DNA of 56,186 nucleotides. Source: Conoideocrella luteorostrata (Eukaryota; Ascomycota; Sordariomycetes; Hypocreales; Clavicipitaceae). The translations under genes and the position numbers were made by a program. The stretch lies in contig JASWJB010000296.1 of NCBI GenBank assembly GCA_032433595.1, forward strand, positions 1-56,186. Direction: 5' to 3'. Positions 11,619 to 22,602 of this stretch are shown piece by piece. The notes under the pieces were generated by a model. It made no database searches. It saw nothing but the letters and a program-made list of their open reading frames with translations, and was not told where the DNA came from. Each line of letters starts with the position of its first letter. Positions within the stretch are counted from its first letter, which is position 1.

Positions 11619-13278
11619 TTAACCCTCCTTCATCGTGAGCTCATCAAAGTCATCTAGCAATTCATCCATATTCACCTGAGGCGCACCGTCATCCACGTCA
11701 CTATCCTCATTTTCCTCCGTTTCGGCTATGCTCATCTCCTCGTCCGCACGTTTCTTCTGGCTCTTGTACAGGGCAAGAGCAGCACGAAGCTCCTCATCTT
11801 CCTCCACGTCCCGCAAGAACTGTTCGTACTCGCGATCCATGCGATCTTGATCAGCCTTCTTGGGCAGAAGCTCACCCTCGTCTCTGTCCATACGCTTGAG
11901 CTTCCAGTTGCGGTGGCGGTTCTTCCGGCGGCGGGGGTAGTGTTTCTTGACTAACACCACGTCTGGGATGGTGGACGAGTACACGTTGGACTCCTCGATG
12001 GCTTCGAACTCTAGATTGTTGAACATGGTGCCCGTTAGCAGGTAGCCCATGGCGGAGTCGCCTGGCTGGAGATAGTGACCCAGATGTGTTCTGGTGAAGT
12101 ATGTCTTGTCGTTGGAGCCGAGATCTGAGGCTCGAGCGACAGTTGCTTCGGAAAGTACCCATTTACCCTTGCGCGTGTTGGTGGGTTCAATATCCATGAC
12201 TACAAACTCCACCAGCTCCTGCGCATCAGCAAGTGACCTGAAAGGATTGCGCCAGTATATCGGTGAGCTGATATCGGCGGTCTGAAGCGTCTGGGGATCC
12301 ATCAGATATACCGCGGTTCCAATTTTGTGACACAAGACTAGAGGGGAAATGTTGCCGCTTTGCTTGGCCAGCTTAATGGGCATGGCCACGAGGTCGTCTC
12401 TGCAAATGGGCACAATTTCAGCCGAGTAGGTAAACTTGTATGATCGTTTTGATGTATGCGTATCCAGCGAAATCAGCTCCTGTGATGACTTCACCGTGAC
12501 CGGCACAACGGAGTTGAGGAAATCAATAAACTTTTCCGCCTGATTCTTTTGCGAAAAGAAGAAGTCAATACCATCCTTTGCTTCTTTAATGTTGAGGGTA
12601 TCTTTGTGAGCGCTGTGCTTCATGATAAGCTGTTCTAGGAATAAGAATGTTCTCTTATGTAGAACCTTCTGCCGAACCTGGACACATGCTCTCCATACAT
12701 TGGCAGTGTATGATTTGGCGCACTCTGGACACTGTTGCGTCGCCACCATGTAGACCACTTCAAAGCTCTGCTGAAGCAAAACCCCGTCTTGCACGGCATC
12801 TTGGATCGTAAGCTTGACCTTTATTCTGCGTGAATGGGGCTCCGTCCACACAAAACTGGCATCCACGATGCGCACTTTATGCAGGCCTCTTAGTTTCTTG
12901 AGGCACAGGGCGAGAAGTTCGCGGGATTCGGGCATGGCCACAACCCAGCTGGTAGGAGGGAGCAGCCATCGGTCGCAGTCGCGGCAGAAGTTGAGAGTTG
13001 CCTCGCGCTGGATTCCTTGGGAGATGTCGACTGTGAGTTTGACGCAATTAAAGCAAAGTGCGCCGGTCGCTGTTGTTCCATCGATGGGAGCGCCACAGTT
13101 GCAGCAGAGAATTCTATTTTCCAGAGAAACACAAAGTCAGCCTTTTCCCTTGCGCAAGGCGGTAAAAACGTCCGCCCCCCATTCGGTAAGAAAAATAAAG
13201 AAATGTTACTTACGTCGCAGCGGTCTGTTGTATCCCTGCCCCAATAGGGACAGGGGCATCGTCAAGATCCATCGACAT
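11619..13278 (-). CDS. NMD3: 60S ribosomal subunit export adaptor NMD3 (two exons)
   Basis: Exons (minus strand) are 13278-13214 and 13113-11619, separated by a 100-base intron (GTAAGT...ATAG), giving 519 residues, the usual fungal size. The zinc-binding N-terminus is complete after splicing: CCNCGAPIDG, CFNC, FCRDCDRWLLPP, and later CPECAKSYTANVW. The body contains YYLMDPQTL-like and YWRNPF blocks, and a basic patch KKHYPRRRKNRHRNWKLKR (near residue 420). An acidic C-terminus with DMDELLDDFDEL-like residues matches the leucine-rich export signal region that recruits Crm1. NMD3 carries pre-60S particles from nucleus to cytoplasm. The start MSMDLDDAPVPIG was chosen as the first ATG giving a family-like N-terminus; it could also begin at the second Met. 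It diverges from the transposase-derived gene, with a heptamer cluster between them. Confidence 0.96.
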
Positions 13279-13470
13279 CTTGTTCAGCTGGATACGGGAA
13301 GACAAGATGAGGCTGATGTATTTGGCAAGGAAGATAAAATAGTGTGAGGGTCTCGTTCGGCAGAGACTGTCGCGGGGTTTGATGTCAAAGAAAAATATTT
13401 GCCCCGCTGCTTGATAAGCGATCTGAAGACTCTTATCGAAAGGCCCTGTGGTGGTCTAAAGATGACAGGC

Positions 13471-13515
13471 TACTCCGTACTCCGTAAATTATACTCCGTA
13501 CGGAATACGGAGTAC
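13471..13515. repeat. Heptamer repeat cluster with hairpin
   Basis: Four exact TACTCCGT/ACGGAGTA copies lie within 45 bases, at 13471, 13478, 13492 and 13507. The first two overlap with a 7-base period. The last two are inverted around a five-base spacer and could form a stem of about nine pairs. The cluster sits in the region between the divergent starts of NMD3 and the gene at 13642. Confidence 0.9.
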
Positions 13516-13641
13516 ACCTTGGGTGGGTCAGGTCACTTGCAAGCGGTCACCGACCAATAACGCGTTCTACGGCAATCTCTGTGATAATCTCGAAGGAAGC
13601 ACTTGGATTCCTTCAAGCTATCGGTTCCAACGATTCCAACG

Positions 13642-14301
13642 ATGCCTAAAAAGTCTGATTCCTCGCTATTGAAGAGGCACGAGGCCGTCGTCTTATCACG
13701 GGCTGGATTTACACAACAGCAAATTGCCAATTCAACGGGCCTTACACTCAACCAAGTTCGCTATGCTATATTTAATCCGGGACCGCCAAAGCCTCGAACG
13801 GGCCGAAAGAGCAAGCTGACTGATCAACAAGTTGATGAGCTAGTCAAATTTATATCAAGTAGTAAACAGGCTCGCCAAATGTCCTACACGCAACTTGACG
13901 ATGCTCTTGGGTTGAATGTTGGCGAATATTGCATTCGTCATGCGCTTCGAAAACGCGGCTTTGCCCGTCATACTGCGGATGCAAAGTATCTAACTCATAC
14001 AACGCCTCTGGTATCAGAGAAGAAAAAGGGCGACGAATGTTCACACCGCGAGGTCGACCGGGAATTACCTCTCAAATCAAATCTAGCACAAAACTCGGAT
14101 TCCTCGCAGCCGTTTATCCCCATTAACAATATTTCCTCGCAACCGTTTACCCCTGTTGGAGATACTTCCTCACATCCATTCGCTCCCGTCTGCAATACTT
14201 TCTCGAATCCGTTTACCCCCGTTAGGAATACTGCAGCAACGCCGCAACGTGGGCTCGGTGAAGAACGAAGCTGCTCATTTACAAGATCACGGTCAATCTG
14301 A
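13642..14301 (+). CDS. Tc1-like transposase DNA-binding domain protein without catalytic domain
   Basis: An intronless frame of 219 residues from the first ATG. Residues 8-45 form a helix-turn-helix (RAGFTQQQIANSTGLTLNQV) typical of Tc1/mariner N-termini. A GRKSKLT linker (54-60) like the GRPR box follows, and a second helix-turn-helix spans about 61-108, ending ALRKRGFARHTADAK, the point where Tc1 proteins pass into the DDE nuclease. Here the nuclease is absent: residues 153-196 are four 11-residue repeats, followed by a short tail and stop. I found no D/D/E blocks in the following 800 bases. It could be a domesticated DNA-binding protein or a truncated element. The undamaged 219-codon frame favours recent origin or selection, but I cannot tell which. 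No terminal inverted repeats were seen. Confidence 0.72.
   Translation: MPKKSDSSLLKRHEAVVLSRAGFTQQQIANSTGLTLNQVRYAIFNPGPPKPRTGRKSKLTDQQVDELVKFISSSKQARQMSYTQLDDALGLNVGEYCIRHALRKRGFARHTADAKYLTHTTPLVSEKKKGDECSHREVDRELPLKSNLAQNSDSSQPFIPINNISSQPFTPVGDTSSHPFAPVCNTFSNPFTPVRNTAATPQRGLGEERSCSFTRSRSI
14098..14229 (+). repeat. Four in-frame 33-base repeats (11 residues each)
   Basis: Units begin at 14098, 14131, 14164 and 14197. The encoded pattern is roughly x-S-S-Q-P-F-x-P-V-x-N/D, with TCC-TCG, CCG-TTT and CCC-GTT positions conserved and the others varied. Many differences fall at third positions (CAG/CAA, CCG/CCA, TTT/TTC), which suggests the peptide pattern has been kept. Confidence 0.9.
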
Positions 14302-15104
14302 GACGAAGATCTAATAAGGGATTGTCAAGAGATCGATGAGACAGCGCAGGATGCCGGAACAAAATAATGAGAGAGCGCGAGAGGTTGGGTGGAAGTCGAG
14401 GGTGAAAGGATGCTCTAACCGAGCATCCATAACCCATACGCAGGCATCTCGCAGAACAGTAATACCAGGGTCGTAACCGCGTCGATCGCGGGGTGAAAGA
14501 ACCGAAGTTATAGGTAAACCTGGCTAGTTTAATGTTCGAGATGTCTTTCAGAAAGCAGGGGCAAACACCACCAACCGACATCCCTCTGGATATACTAGTT
14601 AGATGGCCACATTTCTGAATTAGTTTGAAGCGCTTGTAGGGGAATAGTTCCCTAAGCGAGCCGCAGCCGCAGTGATTCTTGATCGTATGGGCGTAGTACT
14701 AGGGCTTTCATATATGGATTATCTAGCAGATGTACTAGTACATAGCATAGCCATTTAGCGCATCTAAATAGAAATAAAACTAATACATAACATTCGAATG
14801 ATGCAATTATTGTGGTGGTCACAGTAGTTTGGCGGATTCCTGCATTACGGCGATGGAGAGGAGGGATTGTGGGTGCAGAGCTGACAGTGCGAAGCAGAGC
14901 AAACACCATGGTATCCTTCGTATGTGCAATACATTTCGTATTGGATGGTTTTATTACGGGGAGTGGACTATGTCTTCCTTGTTGCAAGACTGAAGCAGGA
15001 AAAGTCGAGTCTCGAATCCATGCAATCCTGCTCCAACATTGCCAAGCGAAAAGTCTTCAATATACACCGCTATGTAACGAAGCAAACCTGTACTCATCAA
15101 GCTA
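14302..15104. other. Convergent intergenic region, no gene seen
   Basis: This lies between the stops of the transposase-derived gene and ESF2. No coding frame stands out, and no catalytic transposase remnant or matching terminal repeat was recognised. Two 3' untranslated regions should lie here. Confidence 0.5.
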
Positions 15105-16067
15105 TTAAAATATCTTGCTCAACACCCTAGTAACATGCTCTGGTTGTCCCTGTGATCCCTCATTCTTCCTAATCTGACTCACCTGTCTGAATGACAGCTC
15201 TCTGCCCCTCTTCGCAGGTTTCTCATCGTCATCGTCATCGTCATCCACCGCCTTTCTCTTCTTAGCTTTCGCCTTCGCCTGCATCCCATCCAGCATCTTC
15301 GCTTTCTCCACATTCCTTACAAACTGCTTATTCTCCTTGGTTGCTTTGCCGATTTCAGCCCTCATTCGACTCGCCCTTTCTGCGTTTTCCGCGGTGATCT
15401 GCTCCGTCAAGTTATGCCACTTGAAGCCTTTTAAGTAGACCAGGTTCCAGATATCGTCGCGAAAAAATGAGCGCTTTTTGCCGCCAATGTTGTGTCCGTT
15501 TAGCAGCTCGCATGCGGCTTTAGCGTCCTTTTTCTTGGTGAACTCGACCCAGCCTTCTGTGAAGAGGACCCTTTTGTTGCCACCTGCTTTTCTCCGTCGT
15601 GCTCGCACGGTAGCATCTTCTTCCATGAGGAAGGTTCTGTTCAGTCTTCCATATGGTGACAGCAGGGATCGTAGAGCAGAGGGCTTCATGCCAGGAGGAA
15701 TGCGAGATATGTAGACCACGCCGGACTTCTTGATGGCTGCGTCGGAGACGACGAGGTTTTTCTTCGCCGGGGGTTTATTCAAGTCCAGAATGCTGGTGTC
15801 CAACTTTGGGCCATCTTTTCGAGGTTTTGAGTCCCCGTCTTTTTCATCCTGAGAGGATACACCTCCTTGCCCGTCTCCGTCGACTGAGCCCTCGTTATTG
15901 CTTGCATCTCCGTGGATGTCGCTGGCATCGTCGTCGCTGGCAATCTTGCGTCGCTTGGCGGTGCGACCGCCTTTGGTTAACTCGTTGTCCGAGTCGTAGT
16001 TGTCAAGCTGATAATCTTCACTTTCGGAAGCATCTAGAAACTCGTTCCTCTTCTTCCCTGTAGCCAT
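15105..16067 (-). CDS. ESF2: rRNA-processing RNA-binding protein ESF2/ABT1
   Basis: An intronless frame of 320 residues. The N-terminal 100 residues are acidic and Ser/Asp-rich with basic clusters (TAKRRK), as in nucleolar proteins. An atypical RRM begins at GVVYISRIPPGMKPSALRSL (about 117-136) and continues with LLSPYGRLNRTFL, a basic insert RARRRKAGGNKR, the FTEGWVEFTKKKDAKAACELLNG block, then DDIWNLVYLKGFKWHNLTEQI, the hallmark of ESF2/ABT1. A lysine-rich helix and an Asp run near residue 278 lead to the end. Known ESF2 works in the small-subunit processome on 18S precursor cleavage and stimulates the helicase Dbp8. It is divergent from the aldehyde dehydrogenase gene. Confidence 0.95.
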   Translation of the reverse strand: MATGKKRNEFLDASESEDYQLDNYDSDNELTKGGRTAKRRKIASDDDASDIHGDASNNEGSVDGDGQGGVSSQDEKDGDSKPRKDGPKLDTSILDLNKPPAKKNLVVSDAAIKKSGVVYISRIPPGMKPSALRSLLSPYGRLNRTFLMEEDATVRARRRKAGGNKRVLFTEGWVEFTKKKDAKAACELLNGHNIGGKKRSFFRDDIWNLVYLKGFKWHNLTEQITAENAERASRMRAEIGKATKENKQFVRNVEKAKMLDGMQAKAKAKKRKAVDDDDDDDEKPAKRGRELSFRQVSQIRKNEGSQGQPEHVTRVLSKIF

Positions 16068-16838
16068 TGTGCGTTATTTATTGCTTTGGCAGTCTGGCCG
16101 TCCTTGTCCTCACGTCGTCACTGCTCAATGATTGCTCGATCTAAAGGAAAAAAGTTCCGTCTACAAACGATAAGATAAGAAATAAACAGAAAGTGGGCCC
16201 CTTAAATGGCTGGCGAGCTGGCAACTGCTCGCTGCCCCCACCACCATGGCAGCACGGTCCGCGCCTCAAGATTCTAAATACCAATCAACATGAGCGACAT
16301 TGGGTAGAGGGCGGAAATAGCCTCGGTCGCGGGCATGCAAAGCTTTTACCAAGTATACTACTACTTACTACAATATATGTTGCCCGTGTGCTGGCCATGC
16401 AATCTTGCAGATTCAACTCCATATTTGATGTTTTGGTTTGGTGCCTCCCCTACGCCCGAGTCTTGCCGCGGCGGGGCATCAAGATAACTGCTCCGTAATA
16501 ATGGCTTCTACTTTTCTGCACAAATCTGGTAGCCGCGTGTACGTGCGCGCACCGAACCCGGCTACATGACTGTGGCGGAAGACGTACACACCAACACGGA
16601 GGGGAAGCTGCCGTGCTGTGTGCTGTGGTGACGTGGGGCATCTAACTACACAGTATCGACTAATTGAGGTCATCAAGCTTGTTTGCTTGCTTGATGACCT
16701 GCCCACTTTCTCTGCCTTTAACATCTCCTCATCCATCTTTATCTCTGAAACCGATCGCAGTCTCCAGATTGAAACTTTTCGATTTCGAAGTGCATATTTG
16801 TCTTACACATCGCCAAGCCAAGAATTCAGCTGCACACC
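16068..16838. promoter_or_regulatory. Divergent promoter region, ESF2 / aldehyde dehydrogenase
   Basis: No protein-like frame is present. The last 150 bases before 16839 are pyrimidine-rich, which fits a leader. An AAGCTTGTTTGCTTGCTTGAT stretch lies near 16674. I saw no exact heptamer copy here, only a degenerate GCTCCGTAA at 16490. Confidence 0.5.
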
Positions 16839-18466
16839 ATGTCCGTCGAGACCATCACAACCATCTCCCCCAACACTAACGAGGCAATCATTACTCGCAA
16901 TGGTGCTTCTGCTGCCGACCTCGACCTCCTGCCCAAGATCGCCACCGAGGCGTTTCAGCAGTTCCGTAAAACAACTCTTAAGGAACGACAGGAAATCGTC
17001 AAAAAATTCCTCAAAGAACTTGCCAGCCATGAAGCTGAACTCGCAGAGGAGTTGACTGTCCAGATGGGTCGCCCAATCGCTTTCACTGGCAAGGAGATCT
17101 CAACGGCGGTCAAGCGAGCCGAATACCTGCTCAAGATCAGCGACGAAGCCCTCAAGGACACCGATGGCGAAGCGGAAAAGGGCTTTAAGCGCTATATTCG
17201 CAAAGTCCCCGTCGGACCTGTGCTCGTCATCTTTGCGTGGAATGCAAGTCCTTTATAATCTTGACCCTTATTGAGGTCGACTAATTACACTAACATTTGT
17301 CTCAGTACCCCTACTTGATTCTCGTTAACTCTCTCATCCCGGCAATCTTGGCCGGGAATACTGTCATTCTCAAGCCGTCTCCTCAGACACCCACCATCGT
17401 GGAGCATGTCGCTGATTACTTTGCCAAATCTGGTCTCCCAGAGGGAGTCCTCCAGTTCTTCCACTGTGGCTCACCCGTAATCATGGAGTCACTTGTGCGA
17501 GATCCGAGAATAGCTCATGTATGCTTCACTGGCTCTGTCGCTGGTGGTCTCGCTGTGCAAAAGGCTGCCTCAGATCGCATCGTGAATGTTGGTTTGGAGC
17601 TTGGAGGCAAGGACCCTGCCTACATCCGAGACGACGTCGAAATTGCTTGGGCTGCTGAAGAAATCGTCGACGGTGCGATCTTCAACTCTGGACAGAGCTG
17701 TTGCTCGCTCGAGAGAGTGTATGTGGATGAAAAAATCCATGACGCCTTCGTCGAGGCCGTGCAGCACGTGCTCAAAGGCTACAAGTTGGGCGATCCATTC
17801 GATAAGACAACGCATGTCGGACCCGTCATTTCCGAACGTTCCAAGCAAATGATTGAGTCGCACATCAAAGACGCCTTGGAAAAGGGCGCGAAGGATTCCA
17901 CACCAGAGAACGAAAGCTTCAGCAACCCACCGCCCAAAGGCAACTTCGTGAAACCAACATTACTGACCGGGGTAGATCACTCCATGATTGTGATGACTGA
18001 AGAGACATTCGGACCTGTGATTCCAGTGATGAAGGTTACGAGTGACGCTGAGGCGATTAAATTCATGAATGATAGCGAATTTGGCCTCACCGCCAGTATC
18101 TGGACAAAAGACACAGCCAAGGGATACGATCTAGCGGAGGAGGTGGAGGCGGGTACTGTCTTTGTCAACCGCTGCGATTACCCTAGCCCTGTAAGTTCTC
18201 CCTGACAATGTCCGCGTCTACAATTATCGCACGGATCTTTATTAGCTTCGCTGTAATTTTTTTCTTCGTTTTTTTTTTGTCTCTATCCGTTGCCCCGGAT
18301 TCTTGCCTGCCGTTACACTATTCATGTGCTAACCCAGCGTCACACAACCTAGGATCTTGCTTGGACAGGATTCAAGAATTCAGGGAAAGGTCAGACTCTG
18401 GGCCGATTCGGCTTTGAGCAATTTGTCAAATCTAAGAGCTTCCACGTAAAGGACTATCCTAAATAG
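16839..18466 (+). CDS. Aldehyde dehydrogenase superfamily enzyme (three exons, one GC-AG intron)
   Basis: Exons are 16839-17243, 17306-18190 and 18353-18466, giving 467 residues. The first intron starts with GCAAGT, not GT; only this donor joins FAWN to YPYLILVNSL and restores the conserved WN-[FY]-P motif. Other motifs are GNTVILKPSPQTP (cofactor site), CFTGSVAGG, ELGGKDPAYI with the general-base Glu near 233, FNSGQSCC with the catalytic Cys near 267, EETFGPVIPV, and a C-terminal GFKNSGKGQTLGRFGFEQF encoded by exon 3. The enzyme should oxidise an aldehyde to an acid with NAD(P)+. At 467 residues, with no targeting signal, it is probably cytosolic and belongs near the semialdehyde-dehydrogenase-like group; the substrate cannot be read from sequence. 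Confidence 0.9.
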
Positions 18467-21400
18467 GGATGCTCCGTCACTAGTACCTATCTTCTCCTGT
18501 AGGCACAACTATGTCAACTATGTGGCAATCGTGGCAGGTCTGATGTTGTCCACGAGTTAAAACATGGTGGACGTCTTTTCTTGCTGGCGCTCAGGCTAGT
18601 TGGCTAGATAGCGGAACAAGTCAGGGGAAGACGGGAGAAGTACAGCTCTGGAGGATGCTTACCGCTTACTGGGAATAAGAGCAGCTTTGGCAGCGTTAGA
18701 CTGGGAACGACAGAGTTATTGGCGAAACCTCTCCCTTGACATAGCTGTGGTTTGCTGTACCGTGTTTTAGACGAACCATGTAAAGCCCGGTCGCGGTACG
18801 GAATACTTAGCTTGAGCTTGGGGGTTGCAAGGGAGGTCTAGCGCCAGATCCCTCCACGCCTGGAGCAAATCGACCACACTCGCAAACGAGTTTCGTAGAG
18901 TGGTTGACGAACTCGCAAAAAGTAACGATTGCTCCATATTGTGTGAGGCGGTGTGCGTCAACCCATTCATGTAATCTTTATGACTTGTTTAGTTAAGTTC
19001 AGGACTTTTCGTCTAATTCTGGTTTTTGTGTGTGTTTGGCCATCATCCACCAGTCCTTCACACGGAAGACCATTGGCAGCTTCTCGTTTTCGTTTATCTC
19101 GTCAATCTCCCTAGTATCATCATGCGGCATAGGCGAGCAAGATTACTTACTACGAAATTGGGTCGAAACCGTCATTATTGCTGCGAAAACATATGGCGGT
19201 CCTAGCCCGCTGTCAATTGAGATTGGATTGTCCATACATAGATCGGACGAACCCCGGTCATTCCGATGTGGAGCTTGGTTGCCGGTGCCTGCCGATCATG
19301 GATCCCTTTGGTAAGTTTCTTTCATTCAAGTGTGAAACAAATGTCATGAGAATTGTACGTGGTTGCAAGAGTTAACGTAACCCTTTTTTTTTTTGACTTT
19401 ATTTTGCGCTGTGATGCTTGGAGCGACTCATTGCATACTCTGGCGAAAGGGTCCAGGCTCGCTAAAGGAGTGAGACAAGCTCGTCACTACAGATGCAAGG
19501 GAGCGAAGAAGACGACCCCGTGATTTTGAACCTGTGCGGCAATAGCCCAGGCACTGTTACCTTAGTCGAGGCCATAGTAGATCTTGTCGGCTACCGGGAT
19601 TTTTGAAGTCGGGGCCTAACTAATCTTTCAGAAATGGACGGGTTAGCCAGAGGGAATGAAGTGATGCGATGTGATGAGCACGAGTTCTAACACAACCGTG
19701 ATCCGACTCTTCAGACCCGCACCGGCAGGCTGGGTCACACAAAGAAACGGACCTAATTCCATGGATTATTATTGCTGGGTTCATTTCGTGGCGTTTGTTG
19801 GAACATGTTCCTTGCAGAGCTGAGCTGGCAAAGTCGCGAAGGGCAGTTACGGCTCTTTGCAACTACGAGGACCTGCCGTGTTATGATACTTACATGTACA
19901 ACAAGGTCCATGAAGTATTCGGCACTTCGTGAGTATACATGAACATGAACATGTATATATCGACCGCTTTCGTAGGATGTCAAAACCGCTACTCAAAGTG
20001 GACACACCCGAACCAACTGTCGGTTGGCACAGTTGCTATCACAGGGATTATTCGGTCAATGTCACGGTGATGATGCTACTGTGGCATACGCAAGCCGAGT
20101 GATGAAATGTCAATAGTCTGACTAGTGTACTACTCCGTGGGACGGAGTGCCCAAGTGCCTGGAGTCTGCCGGTAAGTGTGTTTGGTGTGTGTGGTTCCCG
20201 ACCCTTCGCGCATACTCCTTCAGCGCATTGAGCCTCTTGCGTACCCGTAATTTGTAAGACGAGTCCATCGAAGCCCATCATTCATAGGTATTTGTCTGTC
20301 GTGTTAATTGCATAAGTACTGGGCGGGTCGTCTCCCTTATGAACTACTCCGTAGTGCCGTTCTAATTAACGGCCATGCGTGAAAGAAGTAGCTAGAAGAT
20401 AAAACCAAAGGAGAAAAAAAATCTCCCATAGAAGACAAATGATGTGGCAAGATTCCAATTGCTGCACGTGGGAGCCTCAGAAGGGAGTAGAAACCTTTGA
20501 GGGCCGAGTCAAGTCGGGAGGCGTTGAGTCCTTTGGACATTCCAGCTTGACCACGCCGCACCACGCCATGTGAAATAGTCTGGAGGCTAGTTAGACCAAA
20601 CCCTGAATTAAATTAGGCGGCTGGGCTAATTTTCCAGCCATTGTGACATCTCCGGGGTCGTTCGCCGAATGCCGTGCTCCTCGTCCCGCCTGTCCCTTGC
20701 GACTGTAGCTTGGTGTCCGGCCCCGGCTTTGAATTTTTGCCGGAGCCGTGTCCGGAGCCAAAGCTGCCTCTCAATTCATCTCAACTAACCCTGGAATGCT
20801 GTTTCGATATGTCGGACGTAGTGGGTTTGACGAGCAGTTCAATATATCATCATCTTGCTAATTATGAGTTGGTATGAGAGACGGAGTAAGGGAAAATGAA
20901 CTGGCCACATTTTTTCGTCCAATTTTTCGCCCAATTTCAATTTCGCGAGGTATCGATCTAGCGCGGGGCAAGTCCAGTACTTCGGTAACTCCTGCCTTAC
21001 GACAGTCTGCATTGCATAGTGCATTAACGAGCTATATGCATGAACAACTACTCCGTACGGCGTACAGAATAACTACACAATTGCACAGTTGCACAATTAC
21101 GCAACTACGCCAAATGGGACCCTTCGTTTCCTTCCTGTCCGGATCGACACCGCCGTCTGCGCCGTGGCACCAATTAGTTAGCCAATGCCTCAGTTCAACG
21201 TTCGCTTTGCATTCTCTGTGGTTTGACACTAACTAACTAATGCAGGACCCTGATCTGTGACACTGAGGACCCGATCCTTGGGATCCACGGCTAAATGAAG
21301 GTGCCTCAGTACAACGGAGCCAGCTAGCTTGTTCAGGATGTTCACGCAGACCAGCACTTGGATCACAAATCTGACGTCCGTACGGAGTACAATACTTCGC

Positions 21401-21856
21401 AAAGCTGCCAGCTTGCAACTCGCAACCTGTGGCCTGGACGTCCAAGACAGAATGGGGGACCAGACCATACGTGAACTCCCCCACCCCCCCTGCATCTCAT
21501 CACCGTGTCTCAAGCTGCGTTTTCGCGAGTCGCCCTTCGTCACGATCTCGTCATTGGGTTCAACCCAGGCAGTGTGTCTTGTCAGTGTCTTGTTCTCAAT
21601 GCCGTCTGCTGGCACTTGGTGCATATATTCACTCCTCCCTCACTTCGCTACATTCCCCACACGCCCCCAGTTCCCGTGTTCTGTGCCCAGATGTTAAACT
21701 TGCGAATCCTGTTCGAGTAATTGCGTCTCATACAATGCTTGTCCGTACAACGAGTTGTTGAACCCGCCCCTTCGAGTCATGGATGGTGCGGTACGGTGCA
21801 ATGCGATACGATGCGTGCGATACGATGAGATACGGACACATATGGCATGATATATG
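18467..21856. other. Long intergenic region, no gene seen
   Basis: These 3.4 kb contain only short overlapping frames without protein character. Four exact heptamer 8-mers occur (20131, 20345, 21049, 21382), the first followed by an inverted near-copy (CCGTGGGACGG). Near 21785-21835 there is an irregular GATACGATGC-like repeat, and near 21065-21105 a repeat of CACAATTGCACAGTTG type. Noncoding RNA cannot be excluded. Confidence 0.5.
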
Positions 21857-22602
21857 AAGCGAATCCCCTCCACCTCCAATCTGCCCAATCTTCTCCTCTA
21901 CGCCAAACATCCAAGCCCTGTCCAGGCTCCTCGTTCTCTACCCGAACTTCATAATAATCACGCCAGACTTGGTAATAGCCACGGTCGGCTTGTCACTCCT
22001 TTAGAACTACCGTCTTAGCCATCCTTAGCTTTCTGATTCTCGACTCTCTTTTGCTCAGCAGCCCCGGTATCGCTTAATCCTGATTTTTTTTTCTAATACG
22101 CCGGTTTGGCTCGTACTATTTTAATTCCTGGAACCCTTGCTTTGAATCCCGCTGGATTTTTTTTTGTTTAATTTTTTGCTTCTGCCAGTCTTCGAAATTG
22201 GTCCCCTGCCACTCCTCCGCAATTTCAAACGGTGCATTATCGACCTTAGATCCGATCCTGACACCTCAGATTGGACCCTTAAAATCGATCTTATCGTTTC
22301 CGAAATCGTTCGAGACCGAGATTTAATTTAGCCTTTTACTTTTTTTTCTTCCTTGCCCTTTGAACGACTGGATCGGACACTAGCTGGCTTGGTAGTCGTA
22401 CCCAGCCGACATATAATAATCACTGCATCATCCCATCGTCATTGCCTTCGTTATCACCAGCACAATTGCTATCACCACTTGAGACACTTTATACGTCACC
22501 AAGAAAGACTCTGCCTTGACCTCCTAGTACTATCTCCTGTTGCAAAACAACACGCAGCCCAAAGCTTGAGGCAATCCACCCTCCTCGTGCAACCACACCT
22601 AT
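21857..22602 (+). promoter_or_regulatory. ATG-free long 5' leader candidate
   Basis: Between the ATG at 21854 and the one at 22603 there is no plus-strand ATG for about 746 bases, where 10 to 12 would be expected. The stretch has many T and CT runs. This is what a long scanned 5' leader looks like, and it supports 22603 as the start codon of the next gene. The exact transcription start cannot be placed. Confidence 0.65.

Noticed and set aside
14302..15104. Possible remainder of a Tc1 element downstream of the helix-turn-helix gene
   Set aside because: No DDE-type blocks or inverted terminal repeats could be found, so no mobile element was called.
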